A stretch of 64,000 bases of DNA from positions 2,418,501-2,482,500 of the forward strand of contig NZ_CP031834.1 of NCBI RefSeq assembly GCF_003590645.1, read 5' to 3'. The notes below the pieces were generated by a model that was given only the letters and a program-made list of their open reading frames with translations, was not told the DNA's origin and did no database searches. Within the stretch, counting starts at the first letter, position 1; each line of letters starts with the position of its first letter. Source of the DNA: Mesorhizobium sp. DCY119. GTDB lineage: Bacteria; Pseudomonadota; Alphaproteobacteria; Rhizobiales; Rhizobiaceae. Shown here piece by piece: positions 27,327-36,459 of this stretch. Both the position numbers and the translations under genes were made by a program.

Positions 27327-28517
27327 TCATGCCGCATCGATCTTCTCGACAGCGGCCATCACACCGCGAAGCTCGGCCAAGCCACGAAGACGCCCGATTA
27401 CCGGATAGCCGGGATGGGTTTTTCGCGATGCATCGTCGATCAATTCATGACCGTGATCAGGGCGCATCGGAATATTCCAGTCCCTGCGTCCTTCGGCCCT
27501 GCGGCGTCTGCACTCGGCCATGAGCACGCGCACCAGCGCTACCATGTCGGTGTCGCCGCCGAGATGATCGGCCTCCATGAAGGAGCCGTCGGCTTCCTTG
27601 GCGACGTTGCGCAGGTGGGCGAAGTGGATTTTGTCGGCGAAGCGCCTTGCGATCGCCGGCACGTCGTTAGCCGGGTTCGCACCGAGCGAGCCGGAGCACA
27701 ATGTCAGCCCGTTCGATGGAGATGGCACCGCCGACAGGATGAAGTCGATGTCATCGGCGTTGGAGACGATGCGGTCGAGGCCGAACAGCGGTCGCGGCGG
27801 ATCGTCCGGATGCACGCAAAGTCGCACGCCCACCTCTTCCGCGGTTGGGACCACCTCGCGCAGGAAGCGGACGTAATTGGCTTGAAGGTCGGTCCGCGAC
27901 ACGTCTCTGTAGCGCTCCAGCATGGCGCGCAGGCCCGGCACGTCGTAGCGATCATAGGCGCCCGGCAGACCAGCCATGATGTTGGCCAGCAACTTTTCCC
28001 TGTCGCTTTCCGAAGACCTCTGGAACCAGCTCCGCGCCCGGTTGAGAGTGGTCTCGTCGTGCTCGTCCTCCGTGCCCGGCCGTTTCAGCATGTAGCAGTC
28101 GAAGGCCGCATATTCGTGGATATTGAAGCGCAGAGCAGTGCCGCCGCCGGGAAGAGGGGCATCCAGTTGCGTGCGGGTCCAGTCGAGGATCGGCATGAAG
28201 TTATAGCAGACCACCTCGATGCCGCACGCGGCAAGATTGCGCAGCGACTGGCGATAAGCATCGAAGATCGGCTCCAACCCGTCGCCGCCAAGCTTGATGC
28301 TCTCATGCACCGGCAGGCTTTCCACCACGCGCCATTTCAGGCCCAGCGAGGCTTCGGCCTCGATGATTGCCTGCCGCTTGCGAATTTCCTCGACAGTCCA
28401 GACATGTCCGTAAGGAATATGGTGCAGCGCGGTGACGATGCCGCGCGCGCCTGCCTGGCGCACGTGCTTGAGTTCGCAGGCGTCATCTGGGCCGAACCAG
28501 CGCCAGGTTTCTTCCAT
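27327..28517 (-). CDS. uxuA: Mannonate dehydratase
   Basis: 396-residue TIM-barrel enzyme that dehydrates D-mannonate to 2-keto-3-deoxygluconate in hexuronate breakdown. Recognised from ETWRWFGPDDACELKHVRQAG, GIVTALHHIPYG, VVCYNFMPILDWTRT, LCVHPDDPPRPLFGLDRIVS, LCSGSLGANPANDVP, IHFAHLRNV and the C-terminal MRPDHGHEL. The metal-binding histidine and cysteine residues are all present. It is the last gene of the ABC-transporter operon, 57 bases after the ATPase. Confidence 0.95.
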   Translation of the reverse strand: MEETWRWFGPDDACELKHVRQAGARGIVTALHHIPYGHVWTVEEIRKRQAIIEAEASLGLKWRVVESLPVHESIKLGGDGLEPIFDAYRQSLRNLAACGIEVVCYNFMPILDWTRTQLDAPLPGGGTALRFNIHEYAAFDCYMLKRPGTEDEHDETTLNRARSWFQRSSESDREKLLANIMAGLPGAYDRYDVPGLRAMLERYRDVSRTDLQANYVRFLREVVPTAEEVGVRLCVHPDDPPRPLFGLDRIVSNADDIDFILSAVPSPSNGLTLCSGSLGANPANDVPAIARRFADKIHFAHLRNVAKEADGSFMEADHLGGDTDMVALVRVLMAECRRRRAEGRRDWNIPMRPDHGHELIDDASRKTHPGYPVIGRLRGLAELRGVMAAVEKIDAA

Positions 28518-28574
28518 TTCATAAGCTCCGATCGGGCATGTTGTCAGTTTTTGGCGTGGTCACCCACCGGACGA

Positions 28575-29603
28575 TTACGAAACAGCGCGCCCGTCGGCAT
28601 CGAAGAAGTGCAGATTGTCCTTATCTGCAATCAATCCAATGCTGGTGCCGATCGGCGGCATGTCCCGCTTGTCATCGACGATAAGGCAGGTCTGCCCACC
28701 GGGTAGTTCGACATGCATCAGCGTCACGGCCCCTGTGTATTCGTTGAGCGTCACGGTGGCGGACAGCGCGTCGGTCGTTGGCTCGACGACGCGAAGATGC
28801 TCGGGCCGTACGCCGACCGAAACCGCATTGGCGGGCAGGGCATGCGTCGGGGATACGAGCTTTGCTTCCGCGGCCGGCAGCAGGTTCATCCTCGGGCTGC
28901 CGATGAACTGCGCGACGAAGACATTGTTCGGCTTCTCGTAGAGGTCACGCGGCGAGCCGATCTGTTCGACCTTGCCGTCACGCAGCACCACGATCTTGTC
29001 GGCCAGCGTCATCGCTTCGATCTGGTCATGTGTCACGTAGATCATCGTGGTCTTCAGGCGGTGGTGCAGCGCCGCGATCTCGGAACGCATATGGACGCGC
29101 AGCTCCGCGTCGAGGTTCGACAACGGCTCGTCGAACAGGAAGACATCCGGGCTGCCGACGATGGCACGCCCAATGGCGACGCGCTGTCGCTGGCCGCCCG
29201 ACAGCTGGCGAGGATAGCGGTCGAGCAAGGCTTCGAGCTTCAGTGTTGCGGCAGCTTCTCTCACGCGCCGGTCGCGCTCGTCGGCTGGAACTTTGCGAAC
29301 CTTCAGGCCGAATCCCATATTGTCGCGCACATTGAGGTGCGGGTAGAGCGCGTAGGACTGGAACACCATGCCGACGCCGCGCTTTGCCGCCTGAACGTCG
29401 TTCATCCGCCGCCCGCCGATATGGAGTTCTCCGCCGGTGACATCCTCGAGCCCGGATATCATGCGCAACAGGGTAGATTTGCCGCAACCGGATGGCCCGA
29501 CGAACACGGCGAACTCGCCTTCGTTGACCGTCAGGTCGACGCCCTTGATGATTTCCGTCGCGCCGAAATGCTTGCGAATATCTTTCAGGACTACATCAGC
29601 CAT
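28575..29603 (-). CDS. Sugar ABC importer ATPase, UgpC/MsmX class
   Basis: 342 residues: Walker A GPSGCGKSTLLRMISG, signature LSGGQRQRVAIGRAIV, Walker B VFLFDEPLSNLDAELR, switch VTHDQIEAMTLADKIVVL, and a C-terminal TOBE domain (residues about 240-342). CUT1 importers for oligosaccharides or sugar acids use this class. It lies 12 bases after the permease gene and before uxuA. Confidence 0.95.
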   Translation of the reverse strand: MADVVLKDIRKHFGATEIIKGVDLTVNEGEFAVFVGPSGCGKSTLLRMISGLEDVTGGELHIGGRRMNDVQAAKRGVGMVFQSYALYPHLNVRDNMGFGLKVRKVPADERDRRVREAAATLKLEALLDRYPRQLSGGQRQRVAIGRAIVGSPDVFLFDEPLSNLDAELRVHMRSEIAALHHRLKTTMIYVTHDQIEAMTLADKIVVLRDGKVEQIGSPRDLYEKPNNVFVAQFIGSPRMNLLPAAEAKLVSPTHALPANAVSVGVRPEHLRVVEPTTDALSATVTLNEYTGAVTLMHVELPGGQTCLIVDDKRDMPPIGTSIGLIADKDNLHFFDADGRAVS

Positions 29604-29615
29604 TCATATTCCTCG

Positions 29616-30458
29616 TCAGCCTTTGACGCCGGAAAGCGCAAAGCTTTCCGTGATCTGGCGTTGGGCAATCAGGTAAACGATCAGGATCGGCAGGACTGCG
29701 AGCGTGGTCGCCGCCAGTTGCAGGTTCCACAGCGGCAGTCCGTAGCTGTCGTTGAAGTTGGAGAGTGCCAGCGGCAGCGTGAACATCTGCAGCGAACTCA
29801 GGAAGATCAGTGGCTCGAGGAACAGGTTCCACGAGAACAGGAAGGTGATGATGGCGACGGCCGCCAGCGCCGGGCGCGACATCGGCAGGGCGATGCGCCA
29901 CCAGATGCCGATGCGCGAAAGCCCGTCCATCCGTCCGGCATCCTCAAGCTCCCTCGGCAGCGCCAGGAAATACTGGCGCATGAGGAAGGTCGCCATGACG
30001 CCGTGCGGTCCGAATGTCGGCAGCAGGATCAACGGCCAGTGCGTGTCGATCAGGCCGAGCGAGCGGATGAGGAAGAAGTTGGGAATGATGGTCACCTCCT
30101 CGGGCACCATCAGCGCCGAAACGAGGAACAGCATCAGCAGGCCCGCGCCAGCGAAGCGCATCCGGGCCAGCGCATAACCGGCGAGCGAGGAGATGATCAG
30201 CGTCAGCACCGTCACTGCAATCGCGATGTAGAGCGAGTTGAAATACTGCCGGGCGAAGGGCTGATAGGTGAACACCTCGATGAAGTTCTCATAGCGCCAG
30301 ACGCGCGGCAGCAGCGACGGCGTGCCGAATATCTCGGTCGTGCTCTTGAAGCCGGCCGAGACCATCCAGAGAAACGGAAAGACGAAGGGGATCGCCACGA
30401 TCAGCAGCGCCAGCGTCCAGCATGTGCGGTAGACAATGTCGATCTGGCGCCGGGTCAT
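29616..30458 (-). CDS. Sugar ABC importer permease, MalG/UgpE type
   Basis: 280 residues with six hydrophobic segments and the cytoplasmic EAA loop (LEDAGRMDGLSRIGIWWRIALPMSRPALAA, residues about 175-205). The N-terminus PFVFPFLWMVSAGFKS is typical of the second CUT1 permease. It overlaps the preceding permease stop by four bases. Confidence 0.94.
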   Translation of the reverse strand: MTRRQIDIVYRTCWTLALLIVAIPFVFPFLWMVSAGFKSTTEIFGTPSLLPRVWRYENFIEVFTYQPFARQYFNSLYIAIAVTVLTLIISSLAGYALARMRFAGAGLLMLFLVSALMVPEEVTIIPNFFLIRSLGLIDTHWPLILLPTFGPHGVMATFLMRQYFLALPRELEDAGRMDGLSRIGIWWRIALPMSRPALAAVAIITFLFSWNLFLEPLIFLSSLQMFTLPLALSNFNDSYGLPLWNLQLAATTLAVLPILIVYLIAQRQITESFALSGVKG

Positions 30459-31384
30459 TGCGTGCCCCTGCGACGTATCCGAACCTGGATGAGGGTAAGC
30501 GCCATGACAATCACGAACATGATCATCGCCAGTGCGGCGGCGTAGCCGACGTTGAAGAATTTGAAACCCTGCTGGTAGATGTAGAAGGCCAGCACCAGCG
30601 TGCCGTTCTCCGGCCCGCCGCCCGTCATCTGGTAGATGTGGTCGAACACCTTGAACGATCCGATCGTCGTGATCACCAGAATCACCAGCGTGGTCGGAGC
30701 CAGAAGCGGCCAGATGACCATGGTGAAGATCTGCCAGCGGGACGCGCCTTCGAGACGCGCGGCCTCCTCGTAGTCGCGCGGCACGGCCTGGAGTGCTGCG
30801 ATGTAGAGGATCATGTTCAGGCCGACCATCTTGATGACACGCGTAACGATGACCGCGGCCATCGCCCAGTTCGGTTCACGCAGCCAGTTCGGGCCGGTTA
30901 TGCCGACGAGCGCCAGCATCTGGTTGATCACGCCGCCTTCGCCCTGCAGCAGGAACTTCCATACGATCGCCCAGGCGATCGCCGACGTGATGACAGGCGC
31001 AAAGAAAACGGTACGGAAAAAGACGACGCCGAAGAATGGCCGCGACAGCGCCAGTGCGAGCGTCAGGGCAAGGGCCATATTGAGAGGCACGAGACCGATA
31101 GCAAACACGACGGAATTGCGGACGACGTGCCAGAAGTCAGGGTTTTTGAACAGCGCGTCGTTGAAATTGTCCAGCCCGACGAACGTGGCCTTCTGTGACA
31201 GGAGGTTCCACTCGGTCATCGAGAAATAGACGACCGCGACAAGTGGGCCGAGGAAGAAGATAAGGAAGCCGATGACGGTCGGGCTGACGAAGAGCCATGC
31301 CTCGAGCATCTCCCGGGTCTTCAAGGTCAGCCACGGCGCGCGATCGTCGCGCGTCGTGGTTTCTGGGCGGGAAATATCCATCAT
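30455..31384 (-). CDS. Sugar ABC importer permease, MalF/UgpA type
   Basis: 309 residues with six or seven membrane segments; LFVSPTVIGFLIFFLGPLVAVVYFSMTEW near the start and the EAA loop YEEAARLEGASRWQIFTMVIWPLLAP are characteristic. Eleven bases separate it from the binding-protein gene upstream. Two adjacent ATG codons (31384 and 31381) are possible starts. Confidence 0.94.
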   Translation of the reverse strand: MMDISRPETTTRDDRAPWLTLKTREMLEAWLFVSPTVIGFLIFFLGPLVAVVYFSMTEWNLLSQKATFVGLDNFNDALFKNPDFWHVVRNSVVFAIGLVPLNMALALTLALALSRPFFGVVFFRTVFFAPVITSAIAWAIVWKFLLQGEGGVINQMLALVGITGPNWLREPNWAMAAVIVTRVIKMVGLNMILYIAALQAVPRDYEEAARLEGASRWQIFTMVIWPLLAPTTLVILVITTIGSFKVFDHIYQMTGGGPENGTLVLAFYIYQQGFKFFNVGYAAALAMIMFVIVMALTLIQVRIRRRGTQ

Positions 31385-31394
31385 CTTCCGCAGG

Positions 31395-32642
31395 TCAAAG
31401 CAGCGGCTGGATGGCTGCGCAGACGCCCTTCAGCGCCTCTTCGACATTTGCGTCCGGCTTCCAGAGTGCGTCCATCTTCGGCGCCATCGCCGCGAATATC
31501 TGCGGGACCTTCTCATGTGCCGGGTGTACACGGCCCTTCACGATCGCGGCTGCGATACTCTTCATCTGGTCGGCAGGCACCAGCTTGTTGCTGTTGATGA
31601 AGGCGTCGCTCTCAAGAACCGACTTGCGTGCCGGCGGGAAGAACTGCGCCATGATGGCTACGTTCTCCTTCGTCGTCATCTCCGCGACAAGGTCGGCAGC
31701 GAGCTGCTTGTTCTTGCCCTGTTCGAAGACGACCAGCGCGGCCTGTCCAATGACCGGAGCCTCGCCTCCGGGACCGGTCGGGAGAGGCGCGATGCCCCAC
31801 TTGAAGCCGGCCTCAGGCATCTTGGAGGCCCGCGATATCTGGTTGACCGTCATGGCGGAATTTCCGGAGAAGTAGTCTCCCTGTTCGCCAGGCGGCACGA
31901 TCGTCTTGTCCTTGAAGACCATGTCGTGAAGCTGCTGCACGGCAGCGACTGCCTCCGGCTTGTCGAAGCCGCATTGGCCATCGGCCCACATCTCGCCGCC
32001 ATAGGCGCGGATCGGAGGCAGCACCGCATGCGTCATGCGTGATGCATAGCCTTCGCCATCCTTGAATTCGAACGCCCACTTGCCAGGGTTTGCCTCGACG
32101 AGCTTCTTCGACACTTCCTGGAACTTCTTCATGTCCCACTCGCCCTTAGCGGCGAGCGCGCCCGGGTCTTCGAGACCTGCTTTGTCGAACATGTCCTTGT
32201 TGTAGTAGATCATGAACGGCGAGGTCGAGAATGGGATGCCGTAGACGGTTTCGCCATTCTGCCAGAGCGCCATGGCAGGCTGCGAGAAGTCGGCGAAATC
32301 ATAGCCTTCCGCTGCCTTGACGGTCGGCCCGATATCCATCAGCAGGCCGGCGTTTTCGAAGGCGGGGGCTGCGTCTTCCATCATCCAGGCCGCATCCGGC
32401 GGATTGCCGCCGGCAACCTGGAAGGTCAGCTTCTGCGTATAGTCGGCGACGGGCACCGTCTCGAACTTCACGGTGACGCCGGGATGCTTGGCGATGAACT
32501 TTTCAGCGATGCCGTTCAGCATCTTGAGATGGGCTTCGCTGCCGGTCCAGACGGTCACGCGCAATTCCTGCGCGAGCGCTGCCCCGGACATCAGGCAAAG
32601 TGCCAGTGTGGAAGCGATTATTCCTGTTCGTGCACCTTTCAT
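31395..32642 (-). CDS. Sugar ABC importer substrate-binding protein
   Basis: 415-residue extracellular solute-binding protein (family 1). It has a signal peptide (IIASTLALCLMSGAALAQE) and mature domain motifs such as VTVWTGSEAHLKMLNGIAEKF, PPDAAWMMEDAAPAF and GEQGDYFSGNSAMTVNQISRAS. AAGGGGAGG precedes the ATG. With uxuA and the acid-sugar enzymes nearby, the ligand is probably a uronic acid, aldonic acid or an oligomer of these. Confidence 0.93.
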   Translation of the reverse strand: MKGARTGIIASTLALCLMSGAALAQELRVTVWTGSEAHLKMLNGIAEKFIAKHPGVTVKFETVPVADYTQKLTFQVAGGNPPDAAWMMEDAAPAFENAGLLMDIGPTVKAAEGYDFADFSQPAMALWQNGETVYGIPFSTSPFMIYYNKDMFDKAGLEDPGALAAKGEWDMKKFQEVSKKLVEANPGKWAFEFKDGEGYASRMTHAVLPPIRAYGGEMWADGQCGFDKPEAVAAVQQLHDMVFKDKTIVPPGEQGDYFSGNSAMTVNQISRASKMPEAGFKWGIAPLPTGPGGEAPVIGQAALVVFEQGKNKQLAADLVAEMTTKENVAIMAQFFPPARKSVLESDAFINSNKLVPADQMKSIAAAIVKGRVHPAHEKVPQIFAAMAPKMDALWKPDANVEEALKGVCAAIQPLL

Positions 32643-32719
32643 GGGTTCCTCCCCTTGGTGGTTAATCGTTATTGTTTATGTGTGCATGCGCAACGTTTGC
32701 GGACGGGCTGAAAGCCCCG

Positions 32720-33511
32720 TCATGCGGCTTCTCCCGGCAATGTTCCCGGAGCGTCGCCGATCGACCAGCCGCCATCGACGGGGATGTTCACGCCGGTGAC
32801 GTAGGCGGCTGCATCGCTGCAGAGAAAGATGTAAGCGCCGACGAGATCCTCGGGCATGCCATGACGTCCGACCGGAATTTTGACGGCGACTGCGCGGCGG
32901 AATGCGGCGTCGCTGTAGCGGAGAGCTGTCGCTTCAGTCTCGATCGCGCCCGGCGACACGACGTTCATCGTCACGCCGCGCGGGGCAACGTCACGCGCCA
33001 GCGCCCTTATGGCTGTCAGCTGGGCAGATTTGAGCGAGGCGTAGACGATTGTTTCGGCGCGGGGACGGCTCGCCATGATGCTGCCTGTGGCAACGACGCG
33101 GCCCCAGCCGCGCTCGGCCATCGGCGGCAGGAATTTGCGCGCGAGAGTAATCAGCGCCGTGAAATTGGAGGCGACATGCGCCTCGATATGCGCCGGATCG
33201 GCGTCGTGCCAGGGGATGCGGCGCTCGATGGCGGCATTGGAAATGAGGATGTCTATTGGTCCTACCGTCGAGAGAACGTCATCGGCGAAGCTGTCGACAG
33301 CGGCCGGCTTGGTGAAATCGGCCTTGAAGACGGGCGTGCTGCCTCCCACCTCGCGGGCAGTGGCCTCGGCTCCGCCGGCATCGCCGAAATGGTGGATGAC
33401 GATCTCGGCGCCCTGTGCTGCCAGGCCAAGTGCGACGGCGCGGCCGATGCCCGAACTGGCGCCGGTGACGAGCGCACGACGCCCCTCGAGTGAGAAGCGG
33501 CCTGCGCTCAT
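32720..33511 (-). CDS. SDR-family oxidoreductase
   Basis: 263-residue short-chain dehydrogenase. Cofactor motif TGASSGIGRAVALG, NNAG-equivalent ISNAAIERR, catalytic serine in VATGSIMAS and YASLK (Tyr-x-x-x-Lys) are present, with PVDGGWS near the C-terminus. It probably oxidises or reduces a sugar acid, perhaps as a fructuronate or related reductase; the substrate is inferred from neighbours. The start overlaps the stop of the GntR regulator gene. Confidence 0.9.
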   Translation of the reverse strand: MSAGRFSLEGRRALVTGASSGIGRAVALGLAAQGAEIVIHHFGDAGGAEATAREVGGSTPVFKADFTKPAAVDSFADDVLSTVGPIDILISNAAIERRIPWHDADPAHIEAHVASNFTALITLARKFLPPMAERGWGRVVATGSIMASRPRAETIVYASLKSAQLTAIRALARDVAPRGVTMNVVSPGAIETEATALRYSDAAFRRAVAVKIPVGRHGMPEDLVGAYIFLCSDAAAYVTGVNIPVDGGWSIGDAPGTLPGEAA

Positions 33512-34266
33512 TGGCGTCTGCCTTCGAGCTTGTCGGCGACTTCCAGAGAGGCGATGTCGGCGGCCTTGAAATGTGATTTGATCTTCGCTTCAGCAAGGTC
33601 GGCGTCGCCGGCGGAGATTGCGTCGAGAATCTCTTCGTGGCGCTTGATCGTCTGTCGCCAGTCGGCATCGGTCCGGTTCGAGCGCCGGGAGAACAGTTCG
33701 GAGACCTCGCGCTGCACTGAGCGAAGCCCTTCCATCTGAACACGTATCATCGTGTTTCCGGTCGCCATCGCCAGTCCGAGATGGAACAGGATATCGGCCT
33801 CCGTGAAACCCGCGGGATCGAGCAGGGACGTCTTCATGTCCTCGATCGCCTGGGTCATGGCCTTCAGCCCTTCGGGATCGCGGCGTTCGGCTGCAAGGCG
33901 AGCGATGCCGGTCTCGATGACGCGGCGCATTTCGTTGGCTTCCTGCAGGCTCTTCAGGCTGGAGCGGACCGCATAGCCGTAGATTCTCTCCATCGGCTCG
34001 CCGCTGATCGCTTTGGCCCGCGCTACCTTGCCTTGCTGGGTGAAGATCAATCCGGCAGCGGTCAGCTGGCGCAGTGCCTCGCGGGCGATCGGCTTGGACA
34101 CGCCGAACTCACGCGCGATCTCGCCTTCGGGCGGCAAAGGCTCGCCGGGCTGGATGCGCCCGTCGAAGAGCGCTGCCGCAATCGCGTCCGACACGCTGTC
34201 CGCCAGGCGCAAGGGGCTTGCCTGCTTCGCTGAAAAGAACGGCTTCTTTGTTGTTGTCGCGGTCAT
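33508..34266 (-). CDS. GntR-family regulator, FadR subfamily
   Basis: 252 residues: N-terminal winged helix (EGEIAREFGVSKPIAREALRQLTAAGLI, residues about 45-72) and a C-terminal FCD ligand domain (MRRVIETGIARLAA; DILFHLGLAMATGN; HEEILDAISAGDADLAE) with histidines that usually bind metal. Such proteins commonly sense uronic or sugar acids (UxuR/ExuR logic). The ATG at 34266 lies 39 bases from a perfect palindrome that is probably its own operator. A TTG at 34278 is in frame. Confidence 0.92.
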   Translation of the reverse strand: MTATTTKKPFFSAKQASPLRLADSVSDAIAAALFDGRIQPGEPLPPEGEIAREFGVSKPIAREALRQLTAAGLIFTQQGKVARAKAISGEPMERIYGYAVRSSLKSLQEANEMRRVIETGIARLAAERRDPEGLKAMTQAIEDMKTSLLDPAGFTEADILFHLGLAMATGNTMIRVQMEGLRSVQREVSELFSRRSNRTDADWRQTIKRHEEILDAISAGDADLAEAKIKSHFKAADIASLEVADKLEGRRQ

Positions 34267-34304
34267 TTGTTTTCCCAATTCAGGTTTGTTAGCACGACAT
34301 CATA

Positions 34305-34323
34305 AAACTTAGCAACTAAGTTT
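34305..34323. promoter_or_regulatory. Palindromic operator, probably for the GntR/FadR regulator
   Basis: AAACTTAG-CAA-CTAAGTTT: 8-bp perfect arms around three bases in the divergent region between the regulator and the enolase-family gene. The same core (AACTTAG-N3-CTAAGTT) recurs at 39131-39147 before the second minus-strand operon. FadR-type regulators bind short palindromes of this shape. Confidence 0.75.
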
Positions 34324-34400
34324 ATCAGTTGCCAAGCTGCTTGGCGATCGCTAGAACTGATGCATCGCACCTGCCGATAATACGGAACAGACGAAAAATC

Positions 34401-35546
34401 ATGGACGTCGCGAGCCCCATAGTCTCAGACAAGATACGTATCACCGACGTTATCGCTCATCCTCTTACACAGAACCTGCCCAATCCCACCGTCACGTCGT
34501 GGGGTACCTATAGCCAGGTTTCGATCGTGCTGGTCGAGGTCAGGACGGACCAGGGGCTGGTCGGCGTTGGCGAAACGCTCGCGAGATTTGCACCCAAGGC
34601 CTATGCCGAACTGATCGAGACCTTGCTCAAGCCCCGGCTCGTTGGCCAGGATGCACGCGACATCCGTGGCCTGTGGCAGCAGATGCGCCGCGCGCTTTCC
34701 GGCCGGGCAGGCGGGATGCTGATCGAAGCGATTGCCGGCGTCGATATTGCGCTGTGGGACATACTGGGCAAGGCGGCGAATATGCCGATCGCAAAACTGC
34801 TCGGCGGCATGGGACGTGACAGGGTCGACGTCTATGCCGCCGCTGTGAACTGGATCGAAGACGACGCGGCTGACCGCGAACTCGAACGTTTCATCGCGGA
34901 TGGATTTCCACGCATCAAGGTCAAGGTGGCCAAGCCGGTTCGCGATGCCTGCAGGCGCGTCGAGCGGCTGCGCAAGCGGGCAGGGGACCGGGTCGAACTC
35001 TGCGTCGATGCCAACTGGGCCTACAATCTCGAAGAGGCTGTCGAGGTCAGCAAGGCGCTGGCTGCAAACGGCTATTTCTGGTTCGAGGAACCGCTCGCGC
35101 CTGAAGACGAGGACGGCTATGAGGCGCTTCGTGCGCGCTCCGAAGTCCCGATCGCGGCAGGCGAAAGCAACTTCACCGTGGACCAGGCGCAGCGGCTGAT
35201 AGCAAACCGCACGCTTTCCTACGTGCAGCCTGACGTCGCGCGCTCTGGCGGCATCTCCGAAACAATGCGGATTGCTCAATACGCCAACGTCCACAATATC
35301 GGCTATGCCCCGCATATCGGCATGTCCGGGATCGTCTGCGAAACCGCAAGCGTGCATCTGGCGGCGGCGATGCCGAACTTCAGGCTGCTGGAATGCGAAT
35401 GCGACGGCAGCCCGTTCAAGACCGAACTTGCAGATCTGAAGCCCGGCTGCCTGCGCCAGAACGACGGCACTCTCGACGTGCCGGACAAACCGGGACTCGG
35501 CATCGAAATCGATTGGCAAGCCGTCGCCAGGCTCCGCACCGCATGA
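34401..35546 (+). CDS. Enolase-superfamily enzyme, mandelate racemase/sugar-acid dehydratase type
   Basis: 381 residues. Active-site pattern of the mandelate-racemase subgroup: K-x-K in RIKVKVAKP, metal ligands in CVDANW, WFEEPL and AAGESNF, and the His-Asp dyad from QPDVAR and YAPHIGMSG. Most relatives in operons like this dehydrate sugar acids; the exact acid cannot be read from sequence. It is the first gene of a three-gene plus-strand operon after the 34305 operator. The ATG at 34401 has a weak purine-rich site upstream. Confidence 0.9.
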   Translation: MDVASPIVSDKIRITDVIAHPLTQNLPNPTVTSWGTYSQVSIVLVEVRTDQGLVGVGETLARFAPKAYAELIETLLKPRLVGQDARDIRGLWQQMRRALSGRAGGMLIEAIAGVDIALWDILGKAANMPIAKLLGGMGRDRVDVYAAAVNWIEDDAADRELERFIADGFPRIKVKVAKPVRDACRRVERLRKRAGDRVELCVDANWAYNLEEAVEVSKALAANGYFWFEEPLAPEDEDGYEALRARSEVPIAAGESNFTVDQAQRLIANRTLSYVQPDVARSGGISETMRIAQYANVHNIGYAPHIGMSGIVCETASVHLAAAMPNFRLLECECDGSPFKTELADLKPGCLRQNDGTLDVPDKPGLGIEIDWQAVARLRTA

Positions 35547-35556
35547 GGCACTTATC

Positions 35557-36459
35557 GTGACGTCCAAGAGCATTTCGGAAACCGCCGAAGCAATGCGCCT
35601 AGCGCTCCTGCGCGTCGACCCGGCGCTCAGCCGGTTCGATCCGCTCCCGCGCATAATTTCGCTGGACGACTTTTCGCGCGGCCATTGCGGTTGGTCGCAG
35701 CTGGTCGGCAATTACGAGGACCATCTCGACACGATGCTGCCGGGCTATGCCCAGCATTCGAGCGCAATGCTTTCGACACTCGGCCATTGGGAGGCGGGGT
35801 CGCATGGCGGCATGGATTCATCCTATGCTCTGAAGATCGCAACCCGGCCAAAGCCCGGCGCGCAGAACGTGGCGATCAAGCGTCACACGTTCCGCAAGCG
35901 CGGCCCTATCCGGTTCGAGGCCTATTTCACTTTCAAGCCCGAGGCCAACGAACTCAAGCTGTCGGAGACTGACGTCCGGTCCGTAGGCTTCCTCTTCGAC
36001 CTGCAGGGGGGAGACCAGGATGCGGATGCGCAGCGTGTGATGCCGCATCTGCGCTTTCTCAACGCTGCCGATGGCAAGCACTGGCAGAAGTGGCAGTACA
36101 AGCGCGAGACGACGAAGTTCAAGGCGGTCGGCCCGGAGGATAAGACGTTGAGCCACTACCATCTCTCGCCGGATGGATGGCTCGACCTGCCCAATGCCGA
36201 ACAGCGGCTTTGCTATAATGAGATTCCGACCAAGGTGAACTGGAGCTACCTGCGGTTTGATTTCGATCTTGAGACGATGAAAGCCACCGGCTTCCAGTGC
36301 AATGACCGAAACTTCGACCTTTCCGGCTTCGATTCGATCCGCATCCCGGCGATGAAGAACCTCTGGTGTATGCTCAACTTCTGCCTGTTCGTGGAGACCG
36401 ACGTAGCCAAGCGGGCCTTCCTCTATGTCGACTCCATCTGCATCTCTGGAGACTTCTGA
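35557..36459 (+). CDS. Conserved protein of unknown function (possibly DUF6772-like)
   Basis: 300 residues, GTG start with GAGG eight bases upstream, ten bases after the enolase-family gene. No signal peptide or membrane segment. Notable parts: GHWEAGSHGGMDSSYALKIATR, RKRGPIRFEAYFTFKPE, KWQYKRETTKF, and IPTKVNWSYLRFDFDLE, with a high content of aromatics and beta-strand pattern. This recalls carbohydrate-binding or lectin-like sandwiches, and I tentatively recall a DUF6772-type family. The C-terminus FLYVDSICI fits a final strand. Its place in a sugar-acid operon suggests binding or processing of a sugar or glycan; no catalytic residues can be assigned. Confidence 0.85.
   Translation: MTSKSISETAEAMRLALLRVDPALSRFDPLPRIISLDDFSRGHCGWSQLVGNYEDHLDTMLPGYAQHSSAMLSTLGHWEAGSHGGMDSSYALKIATRPKPGAQNVAIKRHTFRKRGPIRFEAYFTFKPEANELKLSETDVRSVGFLFDLQGGDQDADAQRVMPHLRFLNAADGKHWQKWQYKRETTKFKAVGPEDKTLSHYHLSPDGWLDLPNAEQRLCYNEIPTKVNWSYLRFDFDLETMKATGFQCNDRNFDLSGFDSIRIPAMKNLWCMLNFCLFVETDVAKRAFLYVDSICISGDF

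Noticed and set aside
28713-30545. Open frame of 610 codons on the plus strand
   Set aside because: It lies opposite the ATPase and permease genes of the sugar importer; composition is that of a reverse-strand shadow and it has no ribosome site.
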